64,000 bases of DNA from Rhamnusium bicolor (GCA_029963845.1 JANEYF010003072.1:372001-436000), one strand, 5' to 3'; positions 42,601 to 52,443 are shown, counted from the stretch's first letter. Program-made: numbers and translations. The notes: generated from the letters alone by a model not told the origin.

Positions 42601-45600
42601 GTCAATATTGGCGACTTTTGTATGAAACACTGCAAAAATATCATCCACATACCTAAGCCAAACCCTGGGGAAATATCTGAATTCATCTTTTTCTTCTGTC
42701 TCGAATCTGTTCATGAAGAGACTGGCAATGACAGAGAGTTACCCATTACTGTTTCCTCATGTTGTTCGAAGAAATTACTGTCGGATCGAAAGCAATTTTG
42801 TTTCATGCAAAGTTTAGTGAGTTGAAGATATTCTTTTACTACATCTTGACTGAAATAGTTTAATTCGAGTAGATCCTTAAGGTAGTCCAAGGTCTGTGGT
42901 ACCGGATCACTTGGAAAAAAATGTACAAACGTCAAAGGACAACAAAATTTATCTTCTTGCAACTGAATATTTTTCACCTTATTGCGATTCGCCCTTGATA
43001 TTGGTAAGATTTTTAAAGACATAGGTATGACAGTGGTTCATTCATCGGGAAACAAACTATAACAACTTTTAGACAAACCAAAATACAAAATTGAAACAAA
43101 CGAAGAGTCGGGGATTTACGCAATTAGCCGCAAGGATTGTAATCAAAAGTATGTTGGACAAACTAGACGATCAATTCAAACTAGATTCAAAGAGCATATG
43201 ACCCTTCTCAAATATGGTAGAACAGATAAGTCTAGTGTTGCCCAACATGCGTTTGAGAACAATCATAAAATAGATATTAGCAATTTAAGATTAAATGTAA
43301 CAAATACTAGACAGCCTAATGCATATGAAAGCCTGGAAATCACAAATTGTAAAAATAGTATGAATAGTGACAGACGGCCAATCCCAAATACCGTGACAAT
43401 AGTTTGGATAAAAATAGGATATATTGTTAGCATAAGGTTAGTATTAATCATCTCCAGATGATGCCAACTTGGTTGGCGAAATGCACGTAGAGTGTTTTTG
43501 TGTTTCGTGGAAAACTACGTCAGTGTTATCTTTACATCAAACGTTCCAACCCAGTTCAGGATATTTCAGTAACTTTCCATGACTTTTACTTGACAGTAAA
43601 CGAAATCAATATTGATATTAGTAAATTAAACAGAAAATGAATAGTTTTTTGCGAATATGTTTTATATTTAGTTTTTTTATAATCATTATTGAGTTCTCAG
43701 CAAGTTCCATAAAAATTGTTTGACAATAATATTTGGGTGATGCGAAGCTTATACGAATGCACAGAAAATAGTCTGATTATACAGGGTATTTCCAACTTTT
43801 TACAGTAAAAAGAGGGGCTCATTATGAAACTAAAACTCCAGTAAACGTTTGATAAATAAAACATATTAAAGAAGTTGCACTCATTCAAACATGGGGAACA
43901 AAAATTGTTTGTATTATAACTCAGAAAACATCAAAATTTGAGGACTACTCTCTATTCAGGACCTTAGCAGGTGTATCATTTTTACAGAAAAATAATGCAA
44001 CTTTCATATTTTGAGAGGAGTCATCATTCTCAAGAAAATTAACTTTAAAAACCTGATTGCGTTTTCGGCCTTTTCTATGTAACATCTGTATAATTAATAT
44101 TATTAAATACAGTAGTAGGCTTCTATCATTCAAGTTAAATTAATCTAATTCTGTCAATGTTTTACCGTATTAGATAATGGAAGCTAATTTTACATAACAA
44201 ACTTGCAGATATGCATTTAATACTGGACGAATGTTTTGGAAATTGTAGGGTAGCAGTGGGTCGTTATTCAGAAAGTTTTCCAGGCAGAAAAATCCCTAAC
44301 AAGAATACTTTTCAATGTATTGATTAGCACTGACGTAGTTTTCCACGAAACGCCAAAATACTATATACTGCACCGACACCTATTTCTCCAACCAAGTTGG
44401 CATAATCTGGAAATGATTAAAACTAAAGCAGTTTTAATCATCTCAAGATGATGCCAACTTGGTTGGCGAAACGCGCGTCGAGTACAGTATAAAGTTTTGT
44501 TGTTTCTTGGAAAATTACGTCAGTGTCATCCTCACATCAAGGTTTCAACGCACTCCAAAGCCATTGATCCACGTTTGAGAGAAATATATAAAAGAGGAAA
44601 TACTGCTAGATGACCCAGACGTGCCACACGTGTGGTGACTGAGGAAGAAATGAGGCGATGCATTAATAATGATACCCTAAGAACGAGAGAATTGCTAATA
44701 TGACTATAAGGAGGGCTCGAACAGCAACTGCACCCCTGCACATCTTTTTGCAAGAGCTTCTTCCACGCAATCTCGTTCCAAGGATACGAGTTTGTGAACG
44801 AAAATGTTGGATTCATATCAAATGTGCCGTTCACAGTTGAAAGTTGTTTTACTAAAAGATGTATGCTTAATAAATATAACACACACACATAGGCAGATGA
44901 AAACCCTCATTCTGCTTGAGTTGCCCATTACACATGAGTTTAAAATTAATATTTCGGTAGGAGTTTTGAATAATCGTCGGAATGAAAATCTAAATGGTGA
45001 GGGATATTTAATTTGTTTTATCTAACAATCTTTATGTGGTCTTAGGAGATATTTATCATACCATATATCTAAGTATGTGGTATATGTACAACGGTGCACC
45101 ATCACACTACACGTTACCTGTTAGACGTTGGCTTTACGAAAATTATCGAAATCGATGGATTGGGCATGGAAATGATGCTCTCATTTAGTAACCCACGAAA
45201 TATCCAGATATTAATCCCATAGATTTTTATTTGTGGGGTTAATTAAAGCAGCAAATATATGCAACTCCTGTAAGTACCATAGAAGGATTGCGTGAACGTA
45301 TACAGTTTGAAGCAGATATTACTTTAGACTGTTTAAACTTTAAGTTCGTTTTTGATTCACTTTGAAAGAATTGTATTAATTTGATTGATGGAAGCCTACT
45401 ACACTTAATAGCAGTTTTTTGTACTAAAAAAGGTGGCAATGCATTCAAAGTTGTTTTTCTCGGGAACAGTGAATCCTATCAAGATATGAAAGGTGTAAAA
45501 ATGAATGGAAAATCTTATTTTACAGTCACATTTTAAATACAGCTGACCAATTCAAAAACATTTTTTAACAAACGTAACATATGTCCCGTGCACACATCCC

Positions 45601-48600
45601 CTGAATACTTCCTTGAAAAATAAATATAGGACACTGTAAAAATCCTGAAGAGAGAGTAATATCTAAATTTTAATATACGTATCTGTTATAGTTTCTGAGT
45701 TAAAGCACAAACCATATTTTTTCCTCCATCTTTGAAAGGGTGTAATTCTTTTAATATGTATTATTCACCAAATATTTGCAGGATTTTTCGTTTCATACCG
45801 AGTCCCTCTACTTACCGTGTAAGTTTGGCTACATAATTTTGGAACACCCTGTCTACAATAGTATTACAATCGAAATATAAATAAAATTTTTTAGGTTAGT
45901 GGAGCCTTTTTAACACCGTTCCAAGTAACAGAGTTAGTCAAATCTGGAAAACCTGATGATGTGAATACTAGTTCTCTTGTAAGATTATCCATAGGAGGAG
46001 CAGCACTGTCAAAAAAATATGCATTTGCCCTACAAGAACTCTTGCCAGATACGGATATCATTCCCACATACGCCCAAACGGAAGTTGGAATATTAGCTGC
46101 TTTTCAGATCCATAATAAAGTACACAGAGAATATTATAAAAAAAATCCGGAAACTGTGGGTGTACCCGTTCCAGGTGTTTGGTATAAAGTAAGTAATATA
46201 TCATAATCTAAAATGAAAAACTTGCTGAAATCAATGTCTATTATGTTATATTTTAATACGATTAACTGCAATTGATTACATTAACTTCTATCGAAATTTG
46301 TTAAGATGTACTTAATATTTCTATTCAACACTTACAATTAGTTTTCTTTGATAAATTTATTTTATAAACATGTGTTTTACAGTGATGTAATTCATAAAAA
46401 TGCCAAACCCCACAAACGATCTTCTTGCCAACGTATTAATGATGGATGAGATTCTAAATGGAATAAATGCCTTTTCTGAGGGACGTTCGTTCCATATCAT
46501 ATGAGAGTAGTTTTTTCCAAATAAAACACTTTGTGTATACGCGCACAATTTTTAAAGAATTTACTGATTTTGCGTAATCTAATCTCTAATCGAAGTATAC
46601 CTATTCAGGACATGGTTTGTGCGTCCTGTATCGTTTTAATGGAGTTGTTTTTTGGGAGGGTGGGCATTTTTCGTTTGGAAACGAGTACGCTCATATGGCA
46701 CGAACTTCCTTCGGTAAGTCGTTTGTAGTTTGTTGTATTTTTTATATACTGCTATAATCTTTTTCAAACAGAACATTTACAAATGTTTAACCTTCCGTCA
46801 GGCTAGTGGCGGCTGGTGGATTTAGGTTATGCCATATCTTAGTATTGGAGCATGGAACCCAAGTAATATTTTAAGACAGGACTACCAGTACTGAATGATG
46901 AAGTTTTCAGAAGAAAAATTAAAAAGAAATGGGAAAAAAGAGTGATAGAAATACGCTGCCGACTCAGATTACTTCTAGACCATTGGTAAAATATGTTCAA
47001 ACTATTTTTTGTCGTAATCAGAAGAAAAATTGATCACCCCGTTTTTTTTTTGGTTTTCGAAAATTTTGATTTTTTATAAAATTTTGACATTTTGAAATTT
47101 ACACAATGATGAACTTAAATTTCAAAAACAAACGGGGTTATAAATGTTCCTTCTGATTACGGAAAAAAATAATTTACAAATATTTTACTAATGGTCTAGA
47201 AGTGATCTGGGTCGGCAGCGCATTTTTGTAACTTTTTTTCCCAATAATTTTTTCGAATTTTTTTATTTAAAACTTCTTCATTCAGTACTGATAGTCGTGC
47301 CTTAAAGTATTGTTTGGATTCCATGTTCCAATATTGAGATATGGTATAGCCTAAACCCACCAGCCGCCACTGCGTCAGGTGCGTGGGTATTCATAACATC
47401 ATTAGTCGCGATGTATCTCACAGATACATCTAACAAATATAATGTTTTTATTAAAAATGTACATTCTGAAGGTTGATATATAATATTTATTTATACAGTG
47501 TAATCAAATGCATAAACATACAAAAAGAAAGTAATAATAAAGTCATTCAGCAGAATCATACCTCTGAATTCAGACACTTGTCGCATATTGTCTTTGCATG
47601 TAATTGTAGACATAAATGCAAGTCACATTTTTGACAACTATATGCAGAAAATGAACTCCTCTTATTCAGGTAGCATGGTTGACATCTTTTTTTTTTTTTG
47701 TTTTTCCTGAAGCATCAGCTTCTCTTGCTTTCTGAGGTGTTTCGGGCTGCTTGTATTTCTGCAACATAATCTTGATATTTCTTGGCAATTTTGTTATCTG
47801 CGCTCTTCTTTTTTAGTTGTTCATCCAATAATGCTAGACCCAATTTTTTTTTAAATATTCTTTTTTTATTGCCCAGGAAAATTACCCAAGCATTGATACC
47901 TGCTATATTTAGCAAGTGGTAAAAAATTACCATGTGCCATCTTCCAGTAGATCTGGCAACGTTATAAGTAGCACAAATCTTGTCAACGACATCAACGCCG
48001 GACTTTGTTGAATTATAGAATTGGATTAATTCTGGCTTCCTCTCTGTATTATCTGCAACTTCATTGGAACCATAATGCATACTTGACAAAATGAAAACAG
48101 TTTTGCCTTTTTTTGGGTCATACGAAACTAAACTTTCGTTTTTTGTATAACCAAAAATACTTTCATATTGGTTATGTTCCGTAGGTGACACAGATGTAGA
48201 CAGAATTTCTCTTTTATTATTCCGAATTATTCCCACAAAAAAGTTTATTCTTTTCTAATTTTCTAACTAATTCCAAACTCGTAAACCAATTGTCTGCTGT
48301 TATGTTGCGACCAGATTGAAAAATTGGCTCTGACAATGTCATGACTACATCGGCGGAATAACTACTTTATTTGAAGGGCCCTTCCGGCTATTGGCCACAA
48401 TAAATTCCCAAGTTGGCAGTGTAAATAATTTAGCAACACTTATACAGAATATTTTTTGCCATATTTATTAGGCTTGGAAGGTATGTATTGACTGAAGCTA
48501 CACCTTCCACGATATCCAGGTAACATTACCCTTTTTGTGATATTCTCTCCAAGATGATAATAGATCTTACAGTTTTCAATAAAGTAGGTAGAAAGATCTC

Positions 48601-51600
48601 TAACTGCTGCTAATTTATCAGTCGCACGTCGTTCTTCTCTTGTTTGCCTATTATCAAATCTTAAATATCTCAATAAAAATCTGAAAAGTTTTTCAGACAT
48701 AACCATTTTAAAAACGTCTATTCTTAATCCATCAGTTACCAAAAAAATCGGCTAAATGCCGATGACCCCTTCGAAATACTCTTGCGATGTATAGCTGCCT
48801 CAAAAATGCCTTTATTTCAATTACATCTGTTGGCCGGCAGTCATGATCCCTTTGGAATTTTGCTTTTATAGGACTTATATACTGATTTGTGTAATCCACT
48901 AACATATTATATTGTCACTAAAAAAGATATTCCCGCATTCGTCTTCGGTTTTCGCATTCAATGCGGTTTGCCCAACACCTACCGGTAATTTTACAATAAT
49001 ATTATGCAGCCGCATTCGAGTTGGCTTGGTTGGGATTTTGTTCTATAGAGTTCCATTTTTATCTACAATACTCACCTTCATATAACATAATACATGTAAA
49101 AAATAATTTCTATTCCCTTACATCCACCTGTTGCTGTTATTTCCCTTCAGCTTCATCATCGCTGATCTCATGGTTCGTCTCGGAATCTGTTGGATCTAGT
49201 TTCCACATAGTCCTCTGTTTCGGAGTCCTCAGATATGCCAAAATCTTCTTCAGGAGTTCTATCAATCCATCTTCATGGGCGAATGCCCGACGATTTAGTT
49301 TTTCAATATCCTCTGGATTATCTGTCATATATTCTTGCACTCATCTTTATCACTTGTAAAAACAATAAACATTCGTGAAATAAACAATAAACACTTAGAA
49401 AATAAACAATAGTCAATTATGCACAGTTTAGAAAGATGTTTCTTGAGACAGAATGTAACTGACGCGGCCTGACTAGTATCCAGTACGCGTGGATTTATAT
49501 AAATAATAAAATCCCAAGTGAGGGCCTGGGCCTGTAATTCTAGGAAACTATTTGAAATAAGTTACCTGAGGACTATAAACACAGAATTCTAGAACCATAG
49601 ATATGCTTCGTATTCACTAATTTCACTATTACAGACTTGCATAATATTTTTTTCCATTTTATAAGGGTCTTCAATAAAACATTGTAAAAATTGAATTTTA
49701 TGTCTTTCTTGGAGCTTGCCTGATATTTTCAATTTCAATTTCTGCTTTGTTTCTTACAGATGTAGACATATGTCTCATTGAGTGACTGCCGAAGATATTA
49801 ACATTCACTCCACTTTCTTTAACCACCAATTTTAGTCAACTGGTTACAGTTTGCATATTTAGTAATCTATATTTACTATTTACTGCAGATGTATAAAACA
49901 AAAAATCATCATGGATATTTTTCAATCGTTTAGTTTTTGCAGATATTTTGTCATTGTATATGCAGATACAATTTTTTATAAAAACATTTAAATTTCTACA
50001 TGGCTGTTACCGTTTAAATAAATTAAATTGCAGTATTTATCGAGAGTTTTTACTTTTAAAAATGGTATAAAACTTGAGTCACTTAAACTGTACCCACCTC
50101 TAAAATTTAAACGAAAATTTGCACTCATGTATCTTTCTACGATAAATGTAAATATTGTAAAAATGCATCAAATTATACCGATAGTACGAAAAGTATTACC
50201 AATTTGTTTATTTTAAAAGACACACCCTGTAAATTTTTATATGTTTGTTTAGACGTATTCATTACGAATTCAATAATACCAAGTTTGTTATATTACCTCA
50301 AATAATAACTAAGGTCCGCCAGTAAATAACAGATAACGTATAAACCAGGAGCTGATCCAGAATACTGCGCTAACATATACATGATAAATTATAATATACT
50401 CGTATTACCTTTTAATTGGCGATTTGTAGTATCCAAAATAACAGGAGTAATAAATATTTCACTGATCACACAACACTCCACATTAGTAATTTCTAGAGTT
50501 CCAGTAAATTAGCAGTGTCTGTTCTAGATGTTTAGGAGTTAATTTTTGACGCCTGTCTCTCAAAATCCATTGTACGAGGAAAGCGACCCTTTCAACGTAT
50601 ATAGAGGTAACAGGAGTATATTTAAAATACATGAGGTATTTCAAGAAGGGCACGTTTATATTGGGTTGAGAAAAGTCTACTTCTTTACCTACAAGGAGGT
50701 CCACAATACCACTGAGTGTACGACACCTGGAATTGTTTTCTGAAACTATTGCATATCCAGGTGAAGTAATTGTACACTCAAAATTCCTTATTGACAAACA
50801 AATTCTTAAAAAATGACTGTGAATATACATTAGATCTTCCTGAACAGCTGGGTCATTAAACGCCTGCTGTGAATGTGAAATAGGAAGTGCGTCGTTTGCA
50901 TTTAATTTGTCAATCACCCTCTTTACATCATCAAAATGAACATAATAATAGTTTTCCGCCTGTAACCATGTGCCCCAACGCGTCACAACATACTGTGGTG
51001 GTGACGGCGTATTCGGCAGTTCCTTTTCAAATAATTTTCTTCATGACGGCGCTTTTGAAAATATCTTCTTCACGCCGGCGGTTAATTTGTCTATTGTGAG
51101 ATAGTAGTCTCTAAAAGTTTCTGCAATGTGATGGAGTCCGTGTGCTAAACATGTTTTTTAAGCGCACTGCAGATGCCTTCATATACGAAGCTGCATTGCT
51201 TACATAGAGTAACACAGACGTAGAAAGGGAAGAGGATATTGTCGCTAGCGGTTACCGCAGCGGTTCTGACGACCCGTATAGCGAAATCGGGCAGTGAAAG
51301 GATTAAAATTGTGTTTCTGAAAGAACATTTATTTTTCACTATGTTGTACTCGTATACCTATGTACGATACGATATATAAGGACCTGGAATATACTTTTTA
51401 CTCGCGGTTTATAATAATAACTGAAATTTTGCTGATCGACCTGATGCATAATAATCTAACATAACTTATTTTAGAATTATAAAATTTAAAGGTTACTTGG
51501 GTTTTTATTTTCAATCTCCTAAAAAACAGTTCTCATTATTTTATGTTAACCTATCTAAAAACTAGATAAATAAAGTCAGGTAGCAGATACCGTAAGATCA

Positions 51601-52443
51601 ATGTCAATTGTCCGTTGTTATTTTAATAAATTTATAATTAGTGTTAACGAATGATGTAATATTAATTAACAATTTGTTGATTTGTCTTACAAACATGTAA
51701 CGAAAAGATCCAGTAATAAAAAAAAGATAAGGATATTTGTAAATTCTACGAAATGATTTGCGTTAATTTATATATCACGACCAAAAGTTTAATCATTTAA
51801 ATTCTGACTTAATTAGCATAAACTGTTAACTATTATTTAAGCAATATGTCTTGAGATCTTGGGATGTACTTCTTTATTTAAATGATTATTATTTTTTTCT
51901 AAATCCTACCTTTTTCTTAAATTATAGGTGGTCGATCCAGAAACAGGAAACATTTTAGGCGCCAATGAAGCAGGTGAGCTTCGCGTAAAAAGTAAGACAA
52001 TTATGAACGGATATTATAACAGAGATTACTCAAATCGATACGATGAGGACGGTTGGTTTAGGACCGGCGACGTAGTAAAGTATGATGAAAACGGATACTT
52101 TTATATCGTTGATCGCCTTAAAGAAATGTTGAAATACAGAGGATGGCACATACCTCCAGCTATATTAGAATTAGAATTATCTCATCATCCAGCCGTGAAA
52201 CAAGCTGTAGTAATAGGCAAACCACACGAAGAAGATGGCGACCATCTCATGGCAGTTATAGTTCTAGAGGAAGATGCAAACGATGTAACCGCCAAAGACA
52301 TTGAGAAATATATAGAAGAGCGACTTCAAGATAAACAAAGACTAAGAGGCGGTGTTAAATTTGTACATAGTATACCGCTTACGCCATCTGGAAAGATTAA
52401 AAGAAGAGAGTTGAAGAAAATGGTGTTAGAAGGCAGAATTTAA
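28163..52443 (+). CDS. 4CL/luciferase-like acyl-CoA synthetase, four exons
   Basis: An ANL-superfamily adenylate-forming enzyme: it activates a carboxylic acid with ATP to an acyl-AMP and transfers it to CoA. Exons 28163-28291, 37016-37742, 45895-46188 and 51928-52443 all join in phase 0 and give about 554 residues, the size of firefly luciferase and insect 4CL-like enzymes. Motifs: phosphate loop SSGTSGFPKG (about 190-200), YAQTEVG (344-350), TGD (429-431), RLKEMLKYRGW hinge, and the catalytic Lys in PSGKIKRRE (about 539). The C-terminus is GRI, not an SKL-type peroxisomal signal, unlike luciferase. One extra A in the run at 37103-37109 breaks exon 2. The substrate cannot be told from sequence; there is no evidence for light production. 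Confidence 0.93.
28958..29594. mobile_element. hAT-type MITE with perfect 8-bp target duplication
   Basis: The flanks caccaaag (28950-28957) and caccaaag (29595-29602) are identical 8-mers. The ends are 'tagggatagtttgatac' and the complement of 'gtatcaaacatccct'-like sequence. Both ends carry clustered TATCGATA repeats, the subterminal sites typical of hAT elements. No transposase; non-autonomous, in synthetase intron 1. Confidence 0.88.
30001..30340. repeat. Degenerate tandem repeat, about 100-bp unit, four copies
   Basis: 'aaaaataa(a/t)(a/t)ttg', followed by a 'gggcct/gggttcctt/gagtccctt/ggagtccttt' block, recurs starting at 30001, 30101, 30197 and 30298. Spacing is 96-101 bases with heavy divergence between units. 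Intronic. Confidence 0.65.
30541..30616. repeat. (TA)n microsatellite
   Basis: About 76 bases of TA, preceded by an A run. Confidence 0.97.
32380..34230 (+). pseudogene. Relic of an insect transposase-like gene family (superfamily unknown)
   Basis: Plus-strand frames with shifts and stops read NRNTGESYLKKNGIEFRK, FWALGDFTW then RDFITRNV (about 32622-32672), GYRVCKTFFRNTLDIS (about 32794), FERIESHYSRSSTRKEYIDG (about 32922) and FNIGFFSPKKD (about 33087). I recognise this order (FW.LGD..RQ.FI, RVCK.FFL.TL.IS, IESHY.R..S.R.YL.G) from a gene family found in many copies in insect genomes and usually annotated as uncharacterised. I infer a DNA transposon origin but cannot name its superfamily. It is inactive here. 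Confidence 0.6.
34600..36447 (+). mobile_element. LTR of an LTR retrotransposon (U3 with tandem repeats, R, U5), PBS following
   Basis: A sharply GC-richer block in AT-rich intron DNA. It holds a diverged 205-base direct duplication (34720 and 34929: 'accacgccgatcagcacagt'), the 68-bp array (35262-35930), then TATATAAAG at about 36256, AATAAA at about 36288 and a U5-like region ending near 'ctctaaacagaaac'. TGGCGCCCGAG at 36448-36458 looks like a tRNA primer-binding site directly after an LTR. The left LTR boundary is approximate. No gag or pol follows, so only an LTR plus leader remains. Confidence 0.6.
35262..35930. repeat. 68-bp-period tandem array within the LTR
   Basis: 'acctgagcacgtaaaaattc' with 'tgcagggt' following occurs at about 35271, 35339, 35407, 35543, 35613, 35681, 35750 and (diverged) 35888. 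Spacings are 68, 68, 136, 70, 68, 69 and 138, so the phase is kept across two gaps filled by a pyrimidine-rich spacer ('gccactccttccccccc'-like). This is a higher-order array of the kind seen in LTR enhancers. The long minus-strand frame here follows the repeat period. Confidence 0.85.
36448..36462 (+). promoter_or_regulatory. Putative tRNA primer-binding site of LTR element
   Basis: TGGCGCCCGAG begins a few bases after the inferred LTR end. Sequence beginning TGGCGCC at this place is the standard layout for priming reverse transcription with a tRNA 3' end. The tRNA identity was not determined. Confidence 0.5.
37016..37742 (+). CDS. Acyl-CoA synthetase exon 2 (N-domain, P-loop)
   Basis: The acceptor is gttatag|attgat and the donor aat|gtaagt. 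It starts IDAATDRSETFESLLQRSIR, continuing exon 1, and runs to EKYN. It carries KKGDIISGCSNNH, the P-loop SSGTSGFPKG at about 37457-37490 and the acyl-pocket helix region. The frame changes at the A7 run 37103-37109: with six A the sequence reads RGKKGDIIS, as the family expects. An open frame starting near 36984 is upstream intron plus the shifted frame, not a true start. Confidence 0.93.
37743..39689. other. Synthetase intron 2, left part, no element recognised
   Basis: AT-rich, without coding similarity that I can see. Confidence 0.5.
39690..40190 (-). mobile_element. Penelope-like element 3' fragment: GIY-YIG domain and terminal repeat
   Basis: Minus strand: GIYEISCNDFIQKHVGQTRR followed by RFKEHMAHLKYGRT (about 40150-40040) is a GIY-YIG nuclease core, then HAFENNHKIYISNL. 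Downstream (39800-39690) lies the terminal segment with hammerhead-like CCAGATGATGCCAACTTGG...GGCGAAACGCACGTC and 'gtggaaaactacatcagtgt'. The closest relative in the window is the plus-strand copy at 43060-43540. Confidence 0.8.
39745..39784 (-). ncRNA. Hammerhead-like motif, U4 variant
   Basis: Minus strand: CTC (helix I), CAGATGA (core with A for U4), U, helix II GCCAA/TTGGC, GAAA, helix III ACG-CA-CGU, C (GUC cut site). Only the U4 position and the extra U break the consensus. Activity is uncertain. Confidence 0.45.
40912..41235. repeat. Tandem repeat, 99-bp unit, about 3.3 copies
   Basis: 'tttgctggtgtgtttttgaa' recurs at 40912, 41001, 41100 and 41199. Units two to four are nearly identical and exactly 99 bases apart; the first is 89. 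Non-coding, intronic. Confidence 0.9.
41440..41900 (+). pseudogene. DDE (Tc1/mariner-like) transposase C-terminal relic
   Basis: Plus strand: DNVTERYGHKVLRLPPYFCI and SNPIEFIWCKLKKNMRKGN (41540-41650), then after a shift WEKRIRKVITIEDGY. LPPY.C..NPIE.VW...K is the last catalytic region (containing the third acidic residue) of IS630/Tc1-type transposases found in insects. An acidic tail follows. Truncated and frameshifted. Confidence 0.65.
42380..43022 (-). mobile_element. Penelope-like reverse transcriptase fragment
   Basis: Minus strand: YLQLTKLCMKQNCFRSDSNF, FEQHEETVMGNSLSLPVSS (RT motif before the palm), LFMNRFETEEKDEFRYFPRV, then LRYVDDIFAVFHTKV with the YVDD catalytic aspartates near 42650. 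A shift separates the pieces at about 42710. The strand is opposite to that of the adjoining GIY-YIG piece at 43060, so the two do not form one element. Confidence 0.85.
43060..43545 (+). mobile_element. Penelope-like GIY-YIG domain and terminal repeat (plus strand)
   Basis: Plus strand: SGIYAISRKDCNQKYVGQTR, RFKEHMTLLKYGRTDKSSVA and QHAFENNHKIDISNL (43108-43300), ending near 43440. The terminal repeat follows with CCAGATGATGCCAACTTGG, GGCGAAATGCACG and 'gtggaaaactacgtcagtgt'. This hammerhead-like copy has GAAAU and GUAG, so it is more decayed. Confidence 0.82.
44325..44545. mobile_element. Inverted pair of Penelope-like terminal repeats
   Basis: The left half (minus sense: 'gcactgacgtagttttccac' ... 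'accaagttggcataatctgg') and the right half (plus sense: 'aagatgatgccaacttgg' ... 'tggaaaattacgtcagtgt') face each other around 'aaaactaaagcagtttt'. The right half's hammerhead-like motif (44452-44482) has helix II GCCAA/TTGGC, GAAAC, helix III ACG/CGU and GUC. Confidence 0.7.
44452..44483 (+). ncRNA. Hammerhead-like motif, variant core
   Basis: CTC, then AAGATGA in place of CUGAUGA, U, helix II of 5 bp, GAAA, helix III ACG-CG-CGU, C, then GAG closing helix I with CTC. The core is changed at C3 and U4, so it is probably inactive as a canonical hammerhead. Confidence 0.4.
45895..46188 (+). CDS. Acyl-CoA synthetase exon 3
   Basis: The acceptor is tttttag|gttagt and the donor aaa|gtaagt. It encodes VSGAFLTPFQVTELV, the SIGGAALSKKYAFALQ helix and YAQTEVG, the ANL A5 adenine-binding motif, ending GVPVPGVWYK, just before the conserved VVDPETG of the next exon. 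98 codons, phase 0 at both ends, no frame problem. Confidence 0.94.
46189..46803. other. Synthetase intron 3, left part, nothing recognised
   Basis: No gene or named repeat is visible before the hAT MITE at 46804. Confidence 0.5.
46804..47372. mobile_element. Palindromic hAT-type MITE with 8-bp target duplication
   Basis: The ends 'tagtggcggctggtggattt' and the complement of 'aaacccaccagccgccactg' bound 569 bases, and the arms are inverted nearly to the centre. The flanks cgtcaggc (46796-46803) and cgtcaggt (47373-47380) differ at one base, consistent with an 8-bp hAT duplication. The same family occurs truncated at 11829. No coding. Confidence 0.88.
47565..49345 (-). pseudogene. piggyBac transposase relic
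   Basis: Minus strand, in order: an acidic N-terminal part (49340-49137), MVMSEKLFRFLLRYLRFDNR and YIPSKPNKYGKK (48742-48440), KPELIQFYNSTKSGVDVVDK with RSTGRWHMVIFYHLLNIAGI (48236-47715), and a cysteine-rich end CQKCDLHLCLQLHAKTIC (about 47650-47580). This is the DDE_Tnp_1_7 plus Cys-rich layout of piggyBac transposases. Frames are broken at about 49135, 48440 and 48240, so it is inactive. TTAA-flanked ends were not resolved. It is in synthetase intron 3, antisense to the gene. Confidence 0.9.
50478..51155 (-). pseudogene. hAT transposase relic (CGGBP1-like type)
   Basis: Minus strand: HGLHHIAETFRDYYLTIDKL (about 51140), then VVTRWGTWLQAENYYYVHFD (about 50990) and YTPVTSIYVERVAFLVQWIL followed by RDRRQKLTPKHLEQTLLIYW (50610-50500), the C-terminal hAT dimerisation motif. 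One in-frame stop lies near 51050. I recognise the RWGTWL...A..YY and PVTS..VER...ILRDRR pattern from insect hAT proteins annotated as CGG-repeat-binding-like. The N-terminal zinc finger is not seen. Confidence 0.75.
51928..52443 (+). CDS. Acyl-CoA synthetase exon 4 (C-domain, stop)
   Basis: The acceptor is attatag|gtggtc. It encodes VVDPETGNILGANEAGELRV, GWFRTGDVVKYDENGYF, the hinge DRLKEMLKYRGW and the mobile C-terminal domain ending PLTPSGKIKRRELKKMV and LEGRI, then TAA. The Lys in SGK is the adenylation lysine. 171 codons with no break. Confidence 0.95.
   Translation: MVDPETGNILGANEAGELRVKSKTIMNGYYNRDYSNRYDEDGWFRTGDVVKYDENGYFYIVDRLKEMLKYRGWHIPPAILELELSHHPAVKQAVVIGKPHEEDGDHLMAVIVLEEDANDVTAKDIEKYIEERLQDKQRLRGGVKFVHSIPLTPSGKIKRRELKKMVLEGRI

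Larger units (their letters stand above)
43780..45855 (+). mobile_element. Mariner-like (IS630/Tc1 superfamily) element with degenerate transposase
   Basis: The ends 'cagggtatttccaac' and (complement) 'cagggtgttccaaaa' are inverted. Plus-strand remains of a DDE transposase: LLPRNLVPRIRVCERKCWIH (about 44758), ENPHSA then HEFKINISVGV (about 44898-44975), MYNGAPSHYTLPVRRWLYEN with RNRWIGHG (about 45087) and YPDINPIDFYLWG (about 45200-45240), matching '..DGAPaH', 'RWIGRGG' and 'PPRSPDLNP.DFFLWG' of this family. Several stops. A Penelope-type terminal pair is inserted at about 44325-44540. Confidence 0.78.

Noticed and set aside
44532..44888. A 118-codon minus-strand frame
   Set aside because: It is the shadow of the degenerate plus-strand mariner transposase (LLPRNLVPRIRVCERK).
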